A DNA stretch of 64,000 nt from Corynebacterium faecale. GTDB taxonomy: Bacteria; Actinomycetota; Actinomycetes; Mycobacteriales; Mycobacteriaceae. The notes beneath the pieces are model-generated. The model did not search any database. It worked only from the letters and a program-made list of their open reading frames with translations, and was not told the origin of the DNA. Numbering within the stretch: the stretch's first letter is position 1; each line of letters begins with the position of its first letter. The stretch lies in NCBI RefSeq assembly GCF_030408735.1, contig NZ_CP047204.1:806001-870000 (forward strand), written 5' to 3'. This document shows, piece by piece, positions 19,041 through 27,572 of the stretch. A program made the translations under genes and the position numbers.

Positions 19041-19076
19041 GAGGGCGATTCGGCTTTTGCAAGCTGAATCGCCCTC
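19041..19076 (-). terminator. intrinsic terminator of the M23 peptidase gene
   Basis: A 16-bp stem (GAGGGCGATTCGGCTT paired with AAGCTGAATCGCCCTC, one G-T wobble) with a 4-nt loop is followed on the reverse strand by a T-rich stretch. It lies 50 bp after the M23 gene stop. Confidence 0.8.
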
Positions 19077-19125
19077 GTGGTGAGGCGGTGATCCCCCGTG
19101 AGCGGGGTGAGGGGGATCGGAGGTT

Positions 19126-19920
19126 TTAGAGTGTGATGCCCCGTGCTGCCAGCCATGGCTGCGGGTCAACCGGGCCGGAGCCTGCGGGGTGGATCTCGAA
19201 GTGGAGGTGGGAGCCGGTGGAGAAACCACGGTTGCCCATGCCGGCGATCTTCTCGCCTGCGCGGACGGTCTGCCCGACGGAAACATCCAAGGTTTCCATG
19301 TGGCCGTAGACAGAGATGGATCCATCGGTGTGCTGGATGCGGATCCAGTTGCCGTAGCCGGAGGCCGGGCCGGAATCAATGACGATGCCGTCCATGACGG
19401 AAAGGATCGGGGTACCCACGGCATTGGCAATGTCGATGCCCTGGTGGATGGTTCCCCAACGTGGGCCGTAACCGGAGGTGAAGGCACCCTCGGCAGGCTT
19501 GACTACCTCAGGGCCGCGGTTGTCCAGGTCGGCCTGGATGCGCTCCGCGTTGTACTGAATGGTCTTGGAGATCTGCTCGCCCAGGTTCACCACTGGCTTG
19601 AACTCTGCGATGGCGAGGATCTGGGGTGCGGAGCTGCCGCCGACGTAGTCAGACTCAACTTCATTGGCGGTGAGTTGATAATCTACGGTGACGGTGTTCT
19701 CGGAGGCTGATGCCTCGGTCTGGGCTTGCGCCACTGCGGCGCCGCCGGCACCTGCGGTGGACACTGCACCGGTTGCTACTGCAACAAAAGCCACGCGACC
19801 CTTGGCCGCCTGGGAAGTGCTGATCTTGCGGTGCTTGCCCACCCGCTGGGTCTGCTCCTGCAACTTGGCCTGCTTCCATCTTCTGTCACACTCATCCAGC
19901 CACGGAAATGCGCGAGGCAT
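19126..19920 (-). CDS. secreted M23-family peptidoglycan metallopeptidase
   Basis: This is a LytM/M23 zinc endopeptidase, expected to cut peptide cross-links in the wall. The C-terminal 130 residues contain SGYGPRWGTIHQGIDIAN (HxxxD zinc ligands), GYGNWIRIQHTDGSISVYGHM and GSHLHFEIHP (HxH). The N-terminal region has a Lys/Arg stretch (GKHRKISTSQAAKGR) followed by a hydrophobic Ala/Val-rich segment ending AVAQAQT, a signal peptide or anchor. The listed ATG at 19920 lacks a ribosome binding site. A GTG at 19842 (protein VGKHRKIS), with GGAG upstream, would place the signal peptide at the very N-terminus and is a serious alternative. It diverges from perM. Confidence 0.88.
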   Translation of the reverse strand: MPRAFPWLDECDRRWKQAKLQEQTQRVGKHRKISTSQAAKGRVAFVAVATGAVSTAGAGGAAVAQAQTEASASENTVTVDYQLTANEVESDYVGGSSAPQILAIAEFKPVVNLGEQISKTIQYNAERIQADLDNRGPEVVKPAEGAFTSGYGPRWGTIHQGIDIANAVGTPILSVMDGIVIDSGPASGYGNWIRIQHTDGSISVYGHMETLDVSVGQTVRAGEKIAGMGNRGFSTGSHLHFEIHPAGSGPVDPQPWLAARGITL

Positions 19921-20330
19921 TTCACTGAAGCATTACGTTTAGTGTCTGGATTGTGACCATCTTGTTATCTACCGGAAGTAACAATAGCGTCTCAGAATCG
20001 ATGGTGCAAGTGAAAATTTGGAAAATATTATCAACGATCTTCTTTCACTTCCCTTTGATTTGATTGTCCAAACCAATAAGTTTGCCCTTACCTGCGGGAT
20101 TGCCTGTTCATGTGGTGTTGAATGAGAATTTCATCAAACTGTAATCTTGGTCGCATTCCGCAGGATTCAAGCTCCCATGACTGCGTCCCGGAACAGTCCC
20201 TTGGATGAATATCACGTAACAATTTCCCTCACCGGACAAATAGCCGACGGCCCAGGAGTGATACCCGGTCCTTGGCTATACCGTCGTGCCACCCACAATT
20301 TCGGGCCCGGGCGTGGCACAGTTGATCACG
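19921..20330. other. 410-bp divergent regulatory region between the M23 gene and perM
   Basis: No gene is supported here. The stretch is markedly more AT-rich than its surroundings. It holds two copies of GTAACAAT (19978-19985 and 20216-20223). A TATACC box at 20277-20282 could serve perM. Repeated GTAAC-like elements recall binding sites of the MtrA envelope regulator, but I cannot confirm a match to its consensus. Confidence 0.45.
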
Positions 20331-21785
20331 ATGAGCACGAACAATAGTCCGCATTCACGGCCGAGCCCGGCCCGTCGCCGCCGCCCGAAGCCACAGGCCC
20401 CCGCACCTGCCCAGTCCACCGCGGTTCAGCAGTCTAGGCTGCGTCGGTTGCTGCCCGCGGTGCTGATTCCGCACGGGGTGGCAGTTCTCCTCGTGGTGGT
20501 GGCGGCAGTGGCCGTCCTCATGTTCTCCGCAACCAGCATGGTCGCTCTTCCCGCAACCATCGCGCAGCTGTGGCTCGCACTCAACATGAGTCCGGTCGTG
20601 GGCAGCGGGGAAGTGATCGGCGTGATCCCGATGCTGCCAGCGGTGGTGATGGTGTGGGCGGTTGCCCGCAGGGTGCATCGATCCGTCAGGAAAAAAGTGA
20701 GCATTGCGGATCTGGGTGTGCTCACCCTGCTGGTCCTGGCCCTGCCCCTGTCGCTGGCGGGTATCGCCAGTGCCATGCTTTATGATGCCTCCGAAGTGCT
20801 GGATGTGGACATTCCCCCGGTTGCCTCCATGCTCGGCCGGGTGCTGCTCCTGCACCTGATCGCCCTGGGGCTTGGGATGGGGCCGCGGTTGTGGCGCGCA
20901 CTAATGCGTCGCTATCGTGCGCCGGAGTGGCTGGTGGATGCCGCAGGACTGGCAATGAGATTTCTCCGCACCTACGCCGCCGTGACCCTGGTCGTGGTCG
21001 TGGTGATGATCACCATCAACTACCGGAACTTCCTGGATTCCCTCTCGGGATATGAAGACGGGGGAGCTGCACTGGCTCTGATCGTGATGAGCCTGCTCTA
21101 CCTGCCCAACGTGATCATCTCTGCGATGGGTGTGCTCGTTGGCGCTCCGTTCTATTTCGGTGACGGGACCGTGAGCCTTTTCAGTGTCACCCTCGTTCCA
21201 CTTCCACCTCTGCCGGTCCTGGCGGTCATCCCCGCCACGGCATCACAGTGGGCGGTGGTTCTTCTGCTGATCCCCGCGGTTGTGGCCGTATGGGTGTGCC
21301 TGAAGAATCCCGTGCGCCTGGTGGTGGCCCTTTCCGCCGCGGTATTCGGCGCGGCGTTCTTCCTCCTGCTGTCTCTGCTCGCCGGTGGACCCCTGGGTGT
21401 GTACGGCTATGTGGGCCTGAACCGTCTGTCAGCCGCTGGCCTGGTCCTTGGTTATCTCGTTGTTGTGGGGCTGCTCATCTCGGGTATTGACAGGCTGCGT
21501 TCCAACATGCGGACACCGGTGATGGTGGAAGAGTCTGTGGACCCTGAATACCCTGCCGAGCAGGAATACCGTGAGCCTGAAGCGGGGCCAGAGGTAGATC
21601 CAGAGCCTGTGACCGAGGAGGCTGTATATATGGAGTCTCCAGACGGAGTTGACACTGAACCGGAGGGAGAAACCTCTGAGGAATCAGCAAACACTGAGGA
21701 ATCAGAGCCCGCCGCCACCGCAGACAATGAGCCTGACCATCAACCCGAGGAAACCGATGATGGTTCCCGGGGATCCGACCGTTAA
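20331..21785 (+). CDS. perM: PerM-like polytopic membrane protein (DUF6350), cell-division linked
   Basis: This is a 484-aa membrane protein. A basic, Pro-rich cytoplasmic N-terminus (about 1-40) precedes roughly 9-10 hydrophobic helices (about 45-400) and a highly acidic Glu/Pro-rich C-terminal tail (about 405-484). It sits directly before purN-purH, the position of Rv0955 (PerM) in M. tuberculosis, a membrane protein reported to stabilise the division protein FtsB. Motifs shared with that DUF6350 family include the PNVIISAMGVLVGAPFYFGDGTVSLF segment. The ATG at 20331 has no good Shine-Dalgarno sequence; a GTG at 20286 is an alternative. Identification rests on context and topology as well as family resemblance. 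Confidence 0.75.
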   Translation: MSTNNSPHSRPSPARRRRPKPQAPAPAQSTAVQQSRLRRLLPAVLIPHGVAVLLVVVAAVAVLMFSATSMVALPATIAQLWLALNMSPVVGSGEVIGVIPMLPAVVMVWAVARRVHRSVRKKVSIADLGVLTLLVLALPLSLAGIASAMLYDASEVLDVDIPPVASMLGRVLLLHLIALGLGMGPRLWRALMRRYRAPEWLVDAAGLAMRFLRTYAAVTLVVVVVMITINYRNFLDSLSGYEDGGAALALIVMSLLYLPNVIISAMGVLVGAPFYFGDGTVSLFSVTLVPLPPLPVLAVIPATASQWAVVLLLIPAVVAVWVCLKNPVRLVVALSAAVFGAAFFLLLSLLAGGPLGVYGYVGLNRLSAAGLVLGYLVVVGLLISGIDRLRSNMRTPVMVEESVDPEYPAEQEYREPEAGPEVDPEPVTEEAVYMESPDGVDTEPEGETSEESANTEESEPAATADNEPDHQPEETDDGSRGSDR

Positions 21786-21789
21786 CATT

Positions 21790-22392
21790 GTGTCTGTGAA
21801 TTCTGACTCAACAACCACCATTGTTGTTCTGGCCTCGGGTACCGGAACGCTGCTGCAGGCTCTGATTGATGCCCAGGGGAGCTACCGGATCGTCGGTGTG
21901 GTCTCTGATGTCGGGTGCGGCGCGATCGACCGTGCCATGAACGCTGGCATCAGTACCCGGGTTGTGCCGTTGGGTGGTGATCGTGCCGCCTGGAATACGG
22001 AACTCGCCGATGCGGTGGCCGCCCATGAACCGGATCTGGTCGTCTCAGCGGGATTCATGAAAATTCTCGGTGGGGGATTCCTATCCAGGTTTCCCTCCCG
22101 CATCATCAACACCCACCCGGCTCTCCTGCCATCCTTCCCAGGGGCCCATGCTGTCCGGGATGCCCTGGTATACGGGGTGAAGGTCACCGGATCCACCGTC
22201 CATCTCGTGGACGAAGGTGTGGATACCGGCCCCATCATCGCGCAGCGACCGGTGCCGGTGGAGGGCGGCGATGATGAAACCCGCCTGCATGAAAGAATCA
22301 AGCAGGTGGAGCGTAAACTCATTGTAGAAGTCCTGAATGGTGTGGAAATCTCCCGCGTTCAGGGTGGCGTACAACTCAACTGGAGAGGCTAA
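21790..22392 (+). CDS. purN: phosphoribosylglycinamide formyltransferase
   Basis: PurN transfers a formyl group from 10-formyl-THF to GAR in purine synthesis. The ~200-aa protein has the N-terminal IVVLASGTGTLLQALIDA nucleotide loop, the catalytic stretch INTHPALLPSFPGAHAVRDAL (Asn and His) and VTGSTVHLVDEGVDTGPII with the catalytic Asp. It starts just after the perM stop. GTG codons at 21790 and 21796 are both possible and no strong ribosome binding site separates them. The upstream frame overlaps perM and is not conserved. purH follows after 6 bp, so perM-purN-purH probably form one transcription unit ending at 24016. Confidence 0.92.
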   Translation: MSVNSDSTTTIVVLASGTGTLLQALIDAQGSYRIVGVVSDVGCGAIDRAMNAGISTRVVPLGGDRAAWNTELADAVAAHEPDLVVSAGFMKILGGGFLSRFPSRIINTHPALLPSFPGAHAVRDALVYGVKVTGSTVHLVDEGVDTGPIIAQRPVPVEGGDDETRLHERIKQVERKLIVEVLNGVEISRVQGGVQLNWRG

Positions 22393-22398
22393 TCCTTC

Positions 22399-23964
22399 AT
22401 GAGCGATGATCGTAAGGCAATTAAACGCGCACTCATTAGTGTGTATGACAAGACCGGTCTGGAGGATCTGGCCAAGGCATTGAACCATGCCGGTGTGGAA
22501 ATCGTGTCCACCGGCTCCACGGCCTCCCGGATTGCCGAACTCGGAATCCCTGTCACCCCGGTTGAGGAACTCACCGGTTTCCCGGAGTGCCTCGAGGGCC
22601 GTGTCAAGACCCTCCACCCGAAGGTTCACGCCGGCATCCTGGCTGATACCCGTAAGGAAGACCATCTCCGTCAGCTGAAGGAACTTGAGGTTTCTCCGTT
22701 CCAGCTCGTGGTGGTCAACCTGTACCCCTTCGCTGAGACTGTTGCCTCCGGCGCAGGTTTTGATGACTGCGTGGAGCAGATCGACATCGGAGGACCTTCC
22801 ATGGTCCGTGCGGCGGCCAAGAACCACCCTTCAGTGGCAGTGGTGACCTCACCTGACCGCTATGAGGATGTTGTCTCTGTCCTCAACACGGGCGGTTTCT
22901 CCCGTGTGGAGCGCACCAAGCTGGCAGCAGAGGCCTTCCGCCACACCGCCACCTATGATGTCACCGTCGCCACCTGGATCAGTGAGCAACTGGCTGCAGC
23001 CGACACCGAGCTGGAGTTCCCTGGTTGGATCGGCTCCACCAGCACCCTGGCACGTTCCCTGCGCTACGGTGAGAACCCGCACCAGGCCGCGGCACTGTAT
23101 GTCAACCATGATGCCAGTGGTCTGGCACAGGCGAGGCAGTTCCATGGCAAGGAGATGTCCTACAACAACTACACTGACTCGGATGCCGCCTGGCGCGCCG
23201 CCTGGGACCATGAGCGTCCGTGTGTGGCCATCATCAAGCACGCCAACCCCTGTGGCATCGCGGTGTCCGATGAATCCATCGCAGCAGCACACCGTGAGGC
23301 ACATGCCTGTGACTCCGTGTCCGCCTTCGGTGGTGTGATCGCCTCCAACCGTGAGATATCAGTCGAGATGGCTAATCAGGTCGCTGAGATCTTCACCGAG
23401 GTCATCATCGCCCCGTCCTACGAGGACGGCGCCGTGGAGATCCTCAGCCAGAAGAAGAATATCCGTATCCTCCAGGCAGAGGCACCGGTTCGTGAGGGCT
23501 TCGAGTCCCGCGAGATCTCCGGTGGCCTGCTCGTCCAGGAACGTGACCTCATCCATGCCCCGGGTGATGATTCCGCAAACTGGACCCTGGCAGCAGGAGA
23601 GGCAGTCTCCCCGGAGACCCTCAAGGATCTGGAGTTTTCCTGGACCGCGGTTCGTTCCGTGAAGTCCAACGCCATCCTGCTGGCCAAGAATGGTGCCACC
23701 GTGGGTGTGGGCATGGGACAGGTCAACCGTGTGGACTCCGCACGTCTGGCCGTTGATCGTGCAGGCGCCGAGCGTGCACAGGGTTCCGTGGCTGCCTCGG
23801 ATGCGTTCTTCCCCTTCGCCGATGGCTTCGAGGTGCTGGCTGAGGCTGGCGTCACCGCTGTCGTCCAGCCGGGTGGTTCCATCCGTGATGATGAGGTCAT
23901 CGAAGCTGCCAATAAGGCCGGCGTGACCATGTACCTCACCGGAGCACGCCACTTCTCCCACTAG
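22399..23964 (+). CDS. purH: bifunctional AICAR formyltransferase / IMP cyclohydrolase
   Basis: PurH performs the last two steps of IMP synthesis. The 521-aa length is standard. The N-terminal MGS-like IMPCH domain shows [38 protein letters not shown] and VNLYPF. The C-terminal AICARFT domain shows LRYGENPHQ, the IKHANPCG motif with the catalytic Lys-His, SAFGGVIA, and FFPFADG near the end. It is 6 bp downstream of purN and followed by a perfect 16-bp terminator stem. Confidence 0.97.
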   Translation: MSDDRKAIKRALISVYDKTGLEDLAKALNHAGVEIVSTGSTASRIAELGIPVTPVEELTGFPECLEGRVKTLHPKVHAGILADTRKEDHLRQLKELEVSPFQLVVVNLYPFAETVASGAGFDDCVEQIDIGGPSMVRAAAKNHPSVAVVTSPDRYEDVVSVLNTGGFSRVERTKLAAEAFRHTATYDVTVATWISEQLAAADTELEFPGWIGSTSTLARSLRYGENPHQAAALYVNHDASGLAQARQFHGKEMSYNNYTDSDAAWRAAWDHERPCVAIIKHANPCGIAVSDESIAAAHREAHACDSVSAFGGVIASNREISVEMANQVAEIFTEVIIAPSYEDGAVEILSQKKNIRILQAEAPVREGFESREISGGLLVQERDLIHAPGDDSANWTLAAGEAVSPETLKDLEFSWTAVRSVKSNAILLAKNGATVGVGMGQVNRVDSARLAVDRAGAERAQGSVAASDAFFPFADGFEVLAEAGVTAVVQPGGSIRDDEVIEAANKAGVTMYLTGARHFSH

Positions 23965-23980
23965 ACGGTGGGGGAGTAGC

Positions 23981-24016
23981 AGGAAAAGGGCAGTCCGAAA
24001 GGACTGCCCTTTTCCT
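23981..24016 (+). terminator. intrinsic terminator after purH
   Basis: A perfect 16-bp stem (AGGAAAAGGGCAGTCC and its complement) closes a GAAA tetraloop. The 3' arm itself carries TTTT and is followed by CTTC. It begins 17 bp after the purH stop. Confidence 0.88.
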
Positions 24017-24026
24017 CTTCAACGCG

Positions 24027-24032
24027 TAAAAC
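24027..24032 (+). promoter_or_regulatory. -10-like box of the CitE-like gene
   Basis: TAAAAC ends 7 nt before the ATG at 24040, immediately after the purH terminator. No Shine-Dalgarno sequence precedes the start. Confidence 0.4.
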
Positions 24033-24039
24033 TATAGGT

Positions 24040-24861
24040 ATGTCTGAATTGATTACCGGTCCTGCCATCCTCTTCGCCCCCGCCAACCGCAGCGAGATCA
24101 TCCCCAAGGCCGCAGCACGCGCCGACATGGTCATCCTCGACCTGGAGGACGGTGCGGGGGACGTGGACCGTGCAGGCGCCTATGACAACATCAGGGAATC
24201 AGGACTGGATCCGAAAGACACCATCGTCCGGGTTGTCGGTCCTGATGATCCCCACTTCGCCGATGATGTCGCCTTCGTCCGCACCACTGCCTACACCCTG
24301 GTGATGGTGCCTAAGATCACCGATTCCATCCCGGAGGCACTCAGTGGTCTGAAGGTGATCGCCATGGTGGAAACACCCCAGGCGGTGGTGAACATTGCCA
24401 GCCTCGCCGCACACGAGGACGTGGTTGGTATGTTCTGGGGTGCAGAAGACCTCACGTATCTGCTCGGTGGCACCCATTCCCGGTTCCTCGCCGATGAACC
24501 CCAGCCGGACAGCTACCGCGATACGATGCGGGTGACCCGGGCGCTCATGCACATCCATGCCAAGGCGAATGGGAAGTTCACCATTGATGCGGTCCACGCC
24601 GATTTCAATGATGAGCAGGGGCATTTCCAGGAGGCGGCGGATGCCGCGCGTTCAGGTTTTGCAGGCTCAGCCTGCATCCATCCGAAGCAGATCGAAACCG
24701 TGCGTCGGGCCTACCGCCCTGAGGCGGAACAGCTGGACTGGGCCAGGCGTGTGGTGGCGGAAGCAGAGAACTTCCCAGGTGCCTTCAAACTGGACGGGCA
24801 GATGATCGATGAACCGTTGATCGCCCAGGCCCGGATGGTTATTGCCCGGATGCCTGCCTGA
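24040..24861 (+). CDS. CitE-like HpcH/HpaI-family lyase
   Basis: This 273-aa TIM-barrel protein belongs to the CitE-like group (citrate lyase beta, malyl-/citramalyl-CoA lyase, malyl-CoA thioesterase). Visible motifs are LFAPANRSEIIPKAAARADMVILDLEDG (Mg-binding Glu/Asp), VAMVETPQAVVN, WGAEDL and the C-terminal GFAGSACIHPKQIETVRRAY. There are no citF or citD subunit genes nearby, so it is not part of a citrate lyase complex. A stand-alone citramalyl-CoA or malyl-CoA lyase/thioesterase role is more likely. Its 3' end overlaps the convergent amtR gene by 23 bp. Confidence 0.82.
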   Translation: MSELITGPAILFAPANRSEIIPKAAARADMVILDLEDGAGDVDRAGAYDNIRESGLDPKDTIVRVVGPDDPHFADDVAFVRTTAYTLVMVPKITDSIPEALSGLKVIAMVETPQAVVNIASLAAHEDVVGMFWGAEDLTYLLGGTHSRFLADEPQPDSYRDTMRVTRALMHIHAKANGKFTIDAVHADFNDEQGHFQEAADAARSGFAGSACIHPKQIETVRRAYRPEAEQLDWARRVVAEAENFPGAFKLDGQMIDEPLIAQARMVIARMPA

Positions 24862-25507
24862 TCAGTTCGAGGGTCTGCTCCTCGCGGTTGTCCGGCAGCT
24901 GGGCGCCGAGGACGGCGAGGGCGGCGTCGGCAAGCATGATTGCGGTGTCCGGCAGGCTGTCCCCGGTGAGGGGGCTGGGGACCTTGCCGTCATTGCGACG
25001 CATCTCGATGGCGGACATCGTGATGTGGAAGGGTAGCTCGGCCCGGGGATCATCCCCGACGATCTCTGTGGCGATGCTGCGGAAGATGTTGGTCAGGGCT
25101 TCGCGCTGAGTGTGGTACTCATCGAACTCCTCAGAGGCCACGATGGGCAGCTGATAGAGCCGGCCCACATTCCACTTGGTGGATAGCAGCAGACGCACCT
25201 CGGCGGCCACGAGGGCCCACAGGCGGAACTCCGGGGAGGCTTCACGGTTGGCCAGGTTCTCCGCGAGGAGGGTTGATGGCTCGACCGTGGACTTCAACAG
25301 GGTCAGGAAGATTTCCGTCTTGGACGGGAAGTGATAGTACAGGGACGCCTGACGGATACCCACCGCGTCAGCGATCTGGTGGGTTGAGGTCGTGGCGAAT
25401 CCCTGGCGGGTGAACAGCTCAGCTGAGGCATCAAGAATCTCCTCGCGGGGATTCTTTCCGGCCCGTCGCGGAGCTGACCTCCGAGGGCGTCCGACTGCTC
25501 CTGCCAT
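24839..25507 (-). CDS. amtR: AmtR, TetR-type master regulator of nitrogen control
   Basis: The 222-aa protein begins AGAVGRPRRSAPRRAGKNPREEIL. Its TetR helix-turn-helix (FATTSTHQIADAVGIRQASLYYHFPSK, about residues 37-63) is identical to that of C. glutamicum AmtR as I remember it. AmtR represses nitrogen assimilation genes (amt, gltBD, glnA and others) and is released by adenylylated GlnK. Length and N-terminus match exactly, so the ATG at 25507 is secure. The upstream gene on the same strand encodes a DUF294 protein, 98 bp away, and a 13-bp palindrome lies between them. The lyase gene converges on it. Confidence 0.96.
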   Translation of the reverse strand: MAGAVGRPRRSAPRRAGKNPREEILDASAELFTRQGFATTSTHQIADAVGIRQASLYYHFPSKTEIFLTLLKSTVEPSTLLAENLANREASPEFRLWALVAAEVRLLLSTKWNVGRLYQLPIVASEEFDEYHTQREALTNIFRSIATEIVGDDPRAELPFHITMSAIEMRRNDGKVPSPLTGDSLPDTAIMLADAALAVLGAQLPDNREEQTLELIRQASGQ

Positions 25508-25571
25508 GACCTGGTAGCACTTCCTTCAATCCGGGGAGAAAACTGGTGAATGATATTTGACAAGATTCTAG

Positions 25572-25584
25572 TGCCTGACAGGCA
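25572..25584. repeat. 13-bp palindrome between the DUF294 gene and amtR
   Basis: TGCCTGACAGGCA is a perfect 6-1-6 palindrome located 65-77 bp before the amtR start. It could be an operator or a short hairpin. No T-run follows it on either strand, so a terminator is unlikely. Confidence 0.35.
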
Positions 25585-25605
25585 GATCCCACCATTGGGG
25601 ATGCA

Positions 25606-26463
25606 CTAATCGCTCACGCGGTGCTCCACTGAGCTCATCACCTGAGACAACAGCCGTGCAGCGGCCCCGAACGTGGAACGCTGGAGGGCGGGCATATCCC
25701 AGGCTGTGGCGTCCTGATCATGGATGCGGTCCATCCAGCGCTTTGACTGTAGCTCAAGCGAGGCCTTCCACACCTGCGTGAGGGCATCGGCCTCATCAGG
25801 GGTGAGAATGTTGGCTGAACGGGCGTCGGCAAGCCTCGCAGCGGTGGTCGGCGCGGTGGAGCCGGCCTGCCATGCCGCCCAGCGCGCCAGATTGACCGTG
25901 GGGATCATCAGATTCCCGCGGATATCAACGCTCATCTCACGCGACGGTAGACCGTCGGCGACCTCGATGGCCGGGGGACGTGAGGCCAGGGCGTCGGCAA
26001 GCAAGGTGCGCGGATCCGCCTGCGTGATCGATGCCACCCATGTGCCCGCATCCAGGTACACCGCCGCATTCTCACCGGAGCGGGCGCGATCCTCCCACTC
26101 CTGCCGTGTCGCGGCACCAACCGGCTCGGCGATGAAACCTACATCAGTGAGCAGCCGGGCCAGCGCGGGATTCGGATCAACACCCTGCTTATCGACGACC
26201 GCCAGCCACCTCACGGGCGAGGTGGGCAACGCGTCACCCCGCCCCACGGGGCCGGTGAGAACGACCTCCGCGTCGATGCCGGGGGAGTGCAGCGCATCGG
26301 TAACCACCCGGGAGAACCAACCCGCGAGCACCGAGGGCGCCTCACCATGGTGCAAGGCATTACTCAGCAGTTCGAGGGACTCCGCCAGCACCCCACGCAC
26401 ATTGGCGGGACTGCTGCACAATGGTGCACTTTCGGCGAGCTCGAGCAGGGAGGGATGCAGCAC
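25606..26463 (-). CDS. DUF294-type (GlnD-related) nucleotidyltransferase-like protein, degenerate active site
   Basis: The 285-aa protein resembles the DUF294 family, relatives of the GlnD nucleotidyltransferase domain. A region reading VVLTGPVGRGDALPTSPVRWLAVVD occupies the place of the GSxxRxE...SDxD active site, but the paired aspartates are absent (SPVRW instead of SDxD). The C-terminal part, VNLARWAAWQAGSTAPTTAARLADARSANILTPDEADAL, matches the helical DUF294_C pattern well. The GTG at 26463 has AGAGGA 6 nt upstream and is chosen over the longer frame to 26544, which runs into the ribosomal operon terminator. It lies 98 bp upstream of amtR. Function is unknown. Confidence 0.7.
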   Translation of the reverse strand: MLHPSLLELAESAPLCSSPANVRGVLAESLELLSNALHHGEAPSVLAGWFSRVVTDALHSPGIDAEVVLTGPVGRGDALPTSPVRWLAVVDKQGVDPNPALARLLTDVGFIAEPVGAATRQEWEDRARSGENAAVYLDAGTWVASITQADPRTLLADALASRPPAIEVADGLPSREMSVDIRGNLMIPTVNLARWAAWQAGSTAPTTAARLADARSANILTPDEADALTQVWKASLELQSKRWMDRIHDQDATAWDMPALQRSTFGAAARLLSQVMSSVEHRVSD

Positions 26464-26526
26464 GGTTGTTCCTCTTGTCGTGGGTGGGGAGGTGTCGATA
26501 CTAAAACTACACCCTGAAAGATAGAA

Positions 26527-26566
26527 AGAACCACCTGCTCTCATGAAGATGAGAACAGGTGGTTCT
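26527..26566 (-). terminator. intrinsic terminator of the rpmB-rpmG-rpsN-rpsR operon
   Basis: An 18-bp stem with a GAAG loop (AGAACCACCTG...CAGGTGGTTCT, one wobble pair) is followed on the reverse strand by TTTCTATCTTTC. It begins 30 bp after the rpsR stop. Confidence 0.85.
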
Positions 26567-26596
26567 AAAGATGTCGCTGTTACGTTATTCCCAGAC

Positions 26597-26848
26597 TTAG
26601 CGGCTGGTGAACGGCAGGAGAGCCATTTCGCGTGCGTTCTTCACGGCGGTTGCAACCTCGCGCTGCTGCTGCGGGGTCAGACCGGTGACACGACGTGAAC
26701 GGATCTTGTGGCGGTCGGAGATGAACTGACGAAGGGTGTTGATGTCCTTGTAGTCAACCTTCTCGATGCCCGCTGCCTTCAACGGGTTCTTCTTTGGGCG
26801 GCGGGTCTGCTCGAGGCGGACACGCTTAGCGTTGTTGCGCTGTTTCAT
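26597..26848 (-). CDS. rpsR: 30S ribosomal protein S18, zinc-independent form
   Basis: This 83-aa S18 contains [37 protein letters not shown], the core of the family. It lacks the N-terminal cysteine pair of zinc-binding S18 paralogues. It is the last gene of a four-gene operon, 11 bp after rpsN, and is followed by a strong terminator. Confidence 0.95.
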   Translation of the reverse strand: MKQRNNAKRVRLEQTRRPKKNPLKAAGIEKVDYKDINTLRQFISDRHKIRSRRVTGLTPQQQREVATAVKNAREMALLPFTSR

Positions 26849-26859
26849 TGTGTGTACTC

Positions 26860-27165
26860 CTACCAGCTGGACTTACGAACGCCCGGCAGCTCACCACGGT
26901 GAGCCATCTCGCGCATGCGGACACGGGACAGACCGAACTTGCGGAGGTAACCGCGTGGACGACCATCATGGGCGTCACGGTTACGAACGCGGACCTGAGC
27001 TGCATCGCGTGGCTGACGGTTCAGTTCGAACTGTGCATCCAGACGATCCTCATCAGAGGTGTTCGGGTTACTGATGATGGCCTTGAGCTCTGCGCGACGC
27101 TCGGCGTAGCGGGCGACGATTTCCTTGCGCTGCTCGTTCTTGGCGATCTTAGACTTCTTTGCCAT
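26860..27165 (-). CDS. rpsN: 30S ribosomal protein S14, long zinc-independent form
   Basis: The 101-aa S14 is the long form, [17 protein letters not shown] to [40 protein letters not shown]. It has no CxxC pairs; the short zinc-binding S14 is about 61 aa with four cysteines. It lies 3 bp after rpmG and 11 bp before rpsR. Confidence 0.96.
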   Translation of the reverse strand: MAKKSKIAKNEQRKEIVARYAERRAELKAIISNPNTSDEDRLDAQFELNRQPRDAAQVRVRNRDAHDGRPRGYLRKFGLSRVRMREMAHRGELPGVRKSSW

Positions 27166-27168
27166 GAA

Positions 27169-27333
27169 TTATCGCTCCTCGCGGAATTCGACGTGCTTAC
27201 GAACTACCGGATCAAACTTCATCAGAGTGATACGGTCCGGGTTGTTGCGCTTGTTCTTGCGGGTGACATAGGTGTAACCGGTGCCAGCCGTAGACTTCAG
27301 CTTGATGATGGGGCGGATATCATTACGTGCCAT
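27169..27333 (-). CDS. rpmG: 50S ribosomal protein L33, zinc-independent form
   Basis: This 54-aa gene encodes [20 protein letters not shown] followed by [22 protein letters not shown], a canonical L33. No cysteines are present, unlike the CxxC-containing form. It is 2 bp after rpmB and 3 bp before rpsN. Confidence 0.96.
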   Translation of the reverse strand: MARNDIRPIIKLKSTAGTGYTYVTRKNKRNNPDRITLMKFDPVVRKHVEFREER

Positions 27334-27335
27334 CT

Positions 27336-27572
27336 TTAGATCTTCTCCCCACGTGCGCGGATCTGAGCCACGACAGCTTCGATGCCGTCGCGGTCAATGA
27401 CCTTCAGGCCCTTGGTGGATACGGTCAGGGTGATGGAACGTCCCAGTGAAGGGACGAAAAACTTACGACGCTGCACGTTGGGGTTCCAACGGCGTGAAGT
27501 GCGTCGGTGCGAGTGCGAGACAGACTTGCCGAAACTCGGCTGGCGTCCCGTTACTTGGCAATGTGCCGACAT
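27336..27572 (-). CDS. rpmB: 50S ribosomal protein L28, zinc-independent form
   Basis: The 78-aa L28 reads [20 protein letters not shown] then [21 protein letters not shown] and ends IRARGEKI. It has a single cysteine in the CQVTG motif, as in the E. coli-type zinc-independent L28, not the four-cysteine form. The ATG at 27572 gives exactly the family N-terminus; the longer frame upstream is not homologous. It is the first gene of rpmB-rpmG-rpsN-rpsR. Confidence 0.95.
   Translation of the reverse strand: MSAHCQVTGRQPSFGKSVSHSHRRTSRRWNPNVQRRKFFVPSLGRSITLTVSTKGLKVIDRDGIEAVVAQIRARGEKI

Noticed and set aside
18903..19487. Upstream extension of the PadR reading frame
   Set aside because: It crosses the operator-like repeats, the terminator and the M23 gene antisense. 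The PadR fold begins precisely at the ATG at 18902, which has a ribosome binding site.
26505..26520. Possible AmtR box (TTTCTATC) upstream of the DUF294 gene
   Set aside because: Only one half of the CTAT-N6-ATAG pattern is present. The sequence is better explained as the T-rich tail of the ribosomal operon terminator.
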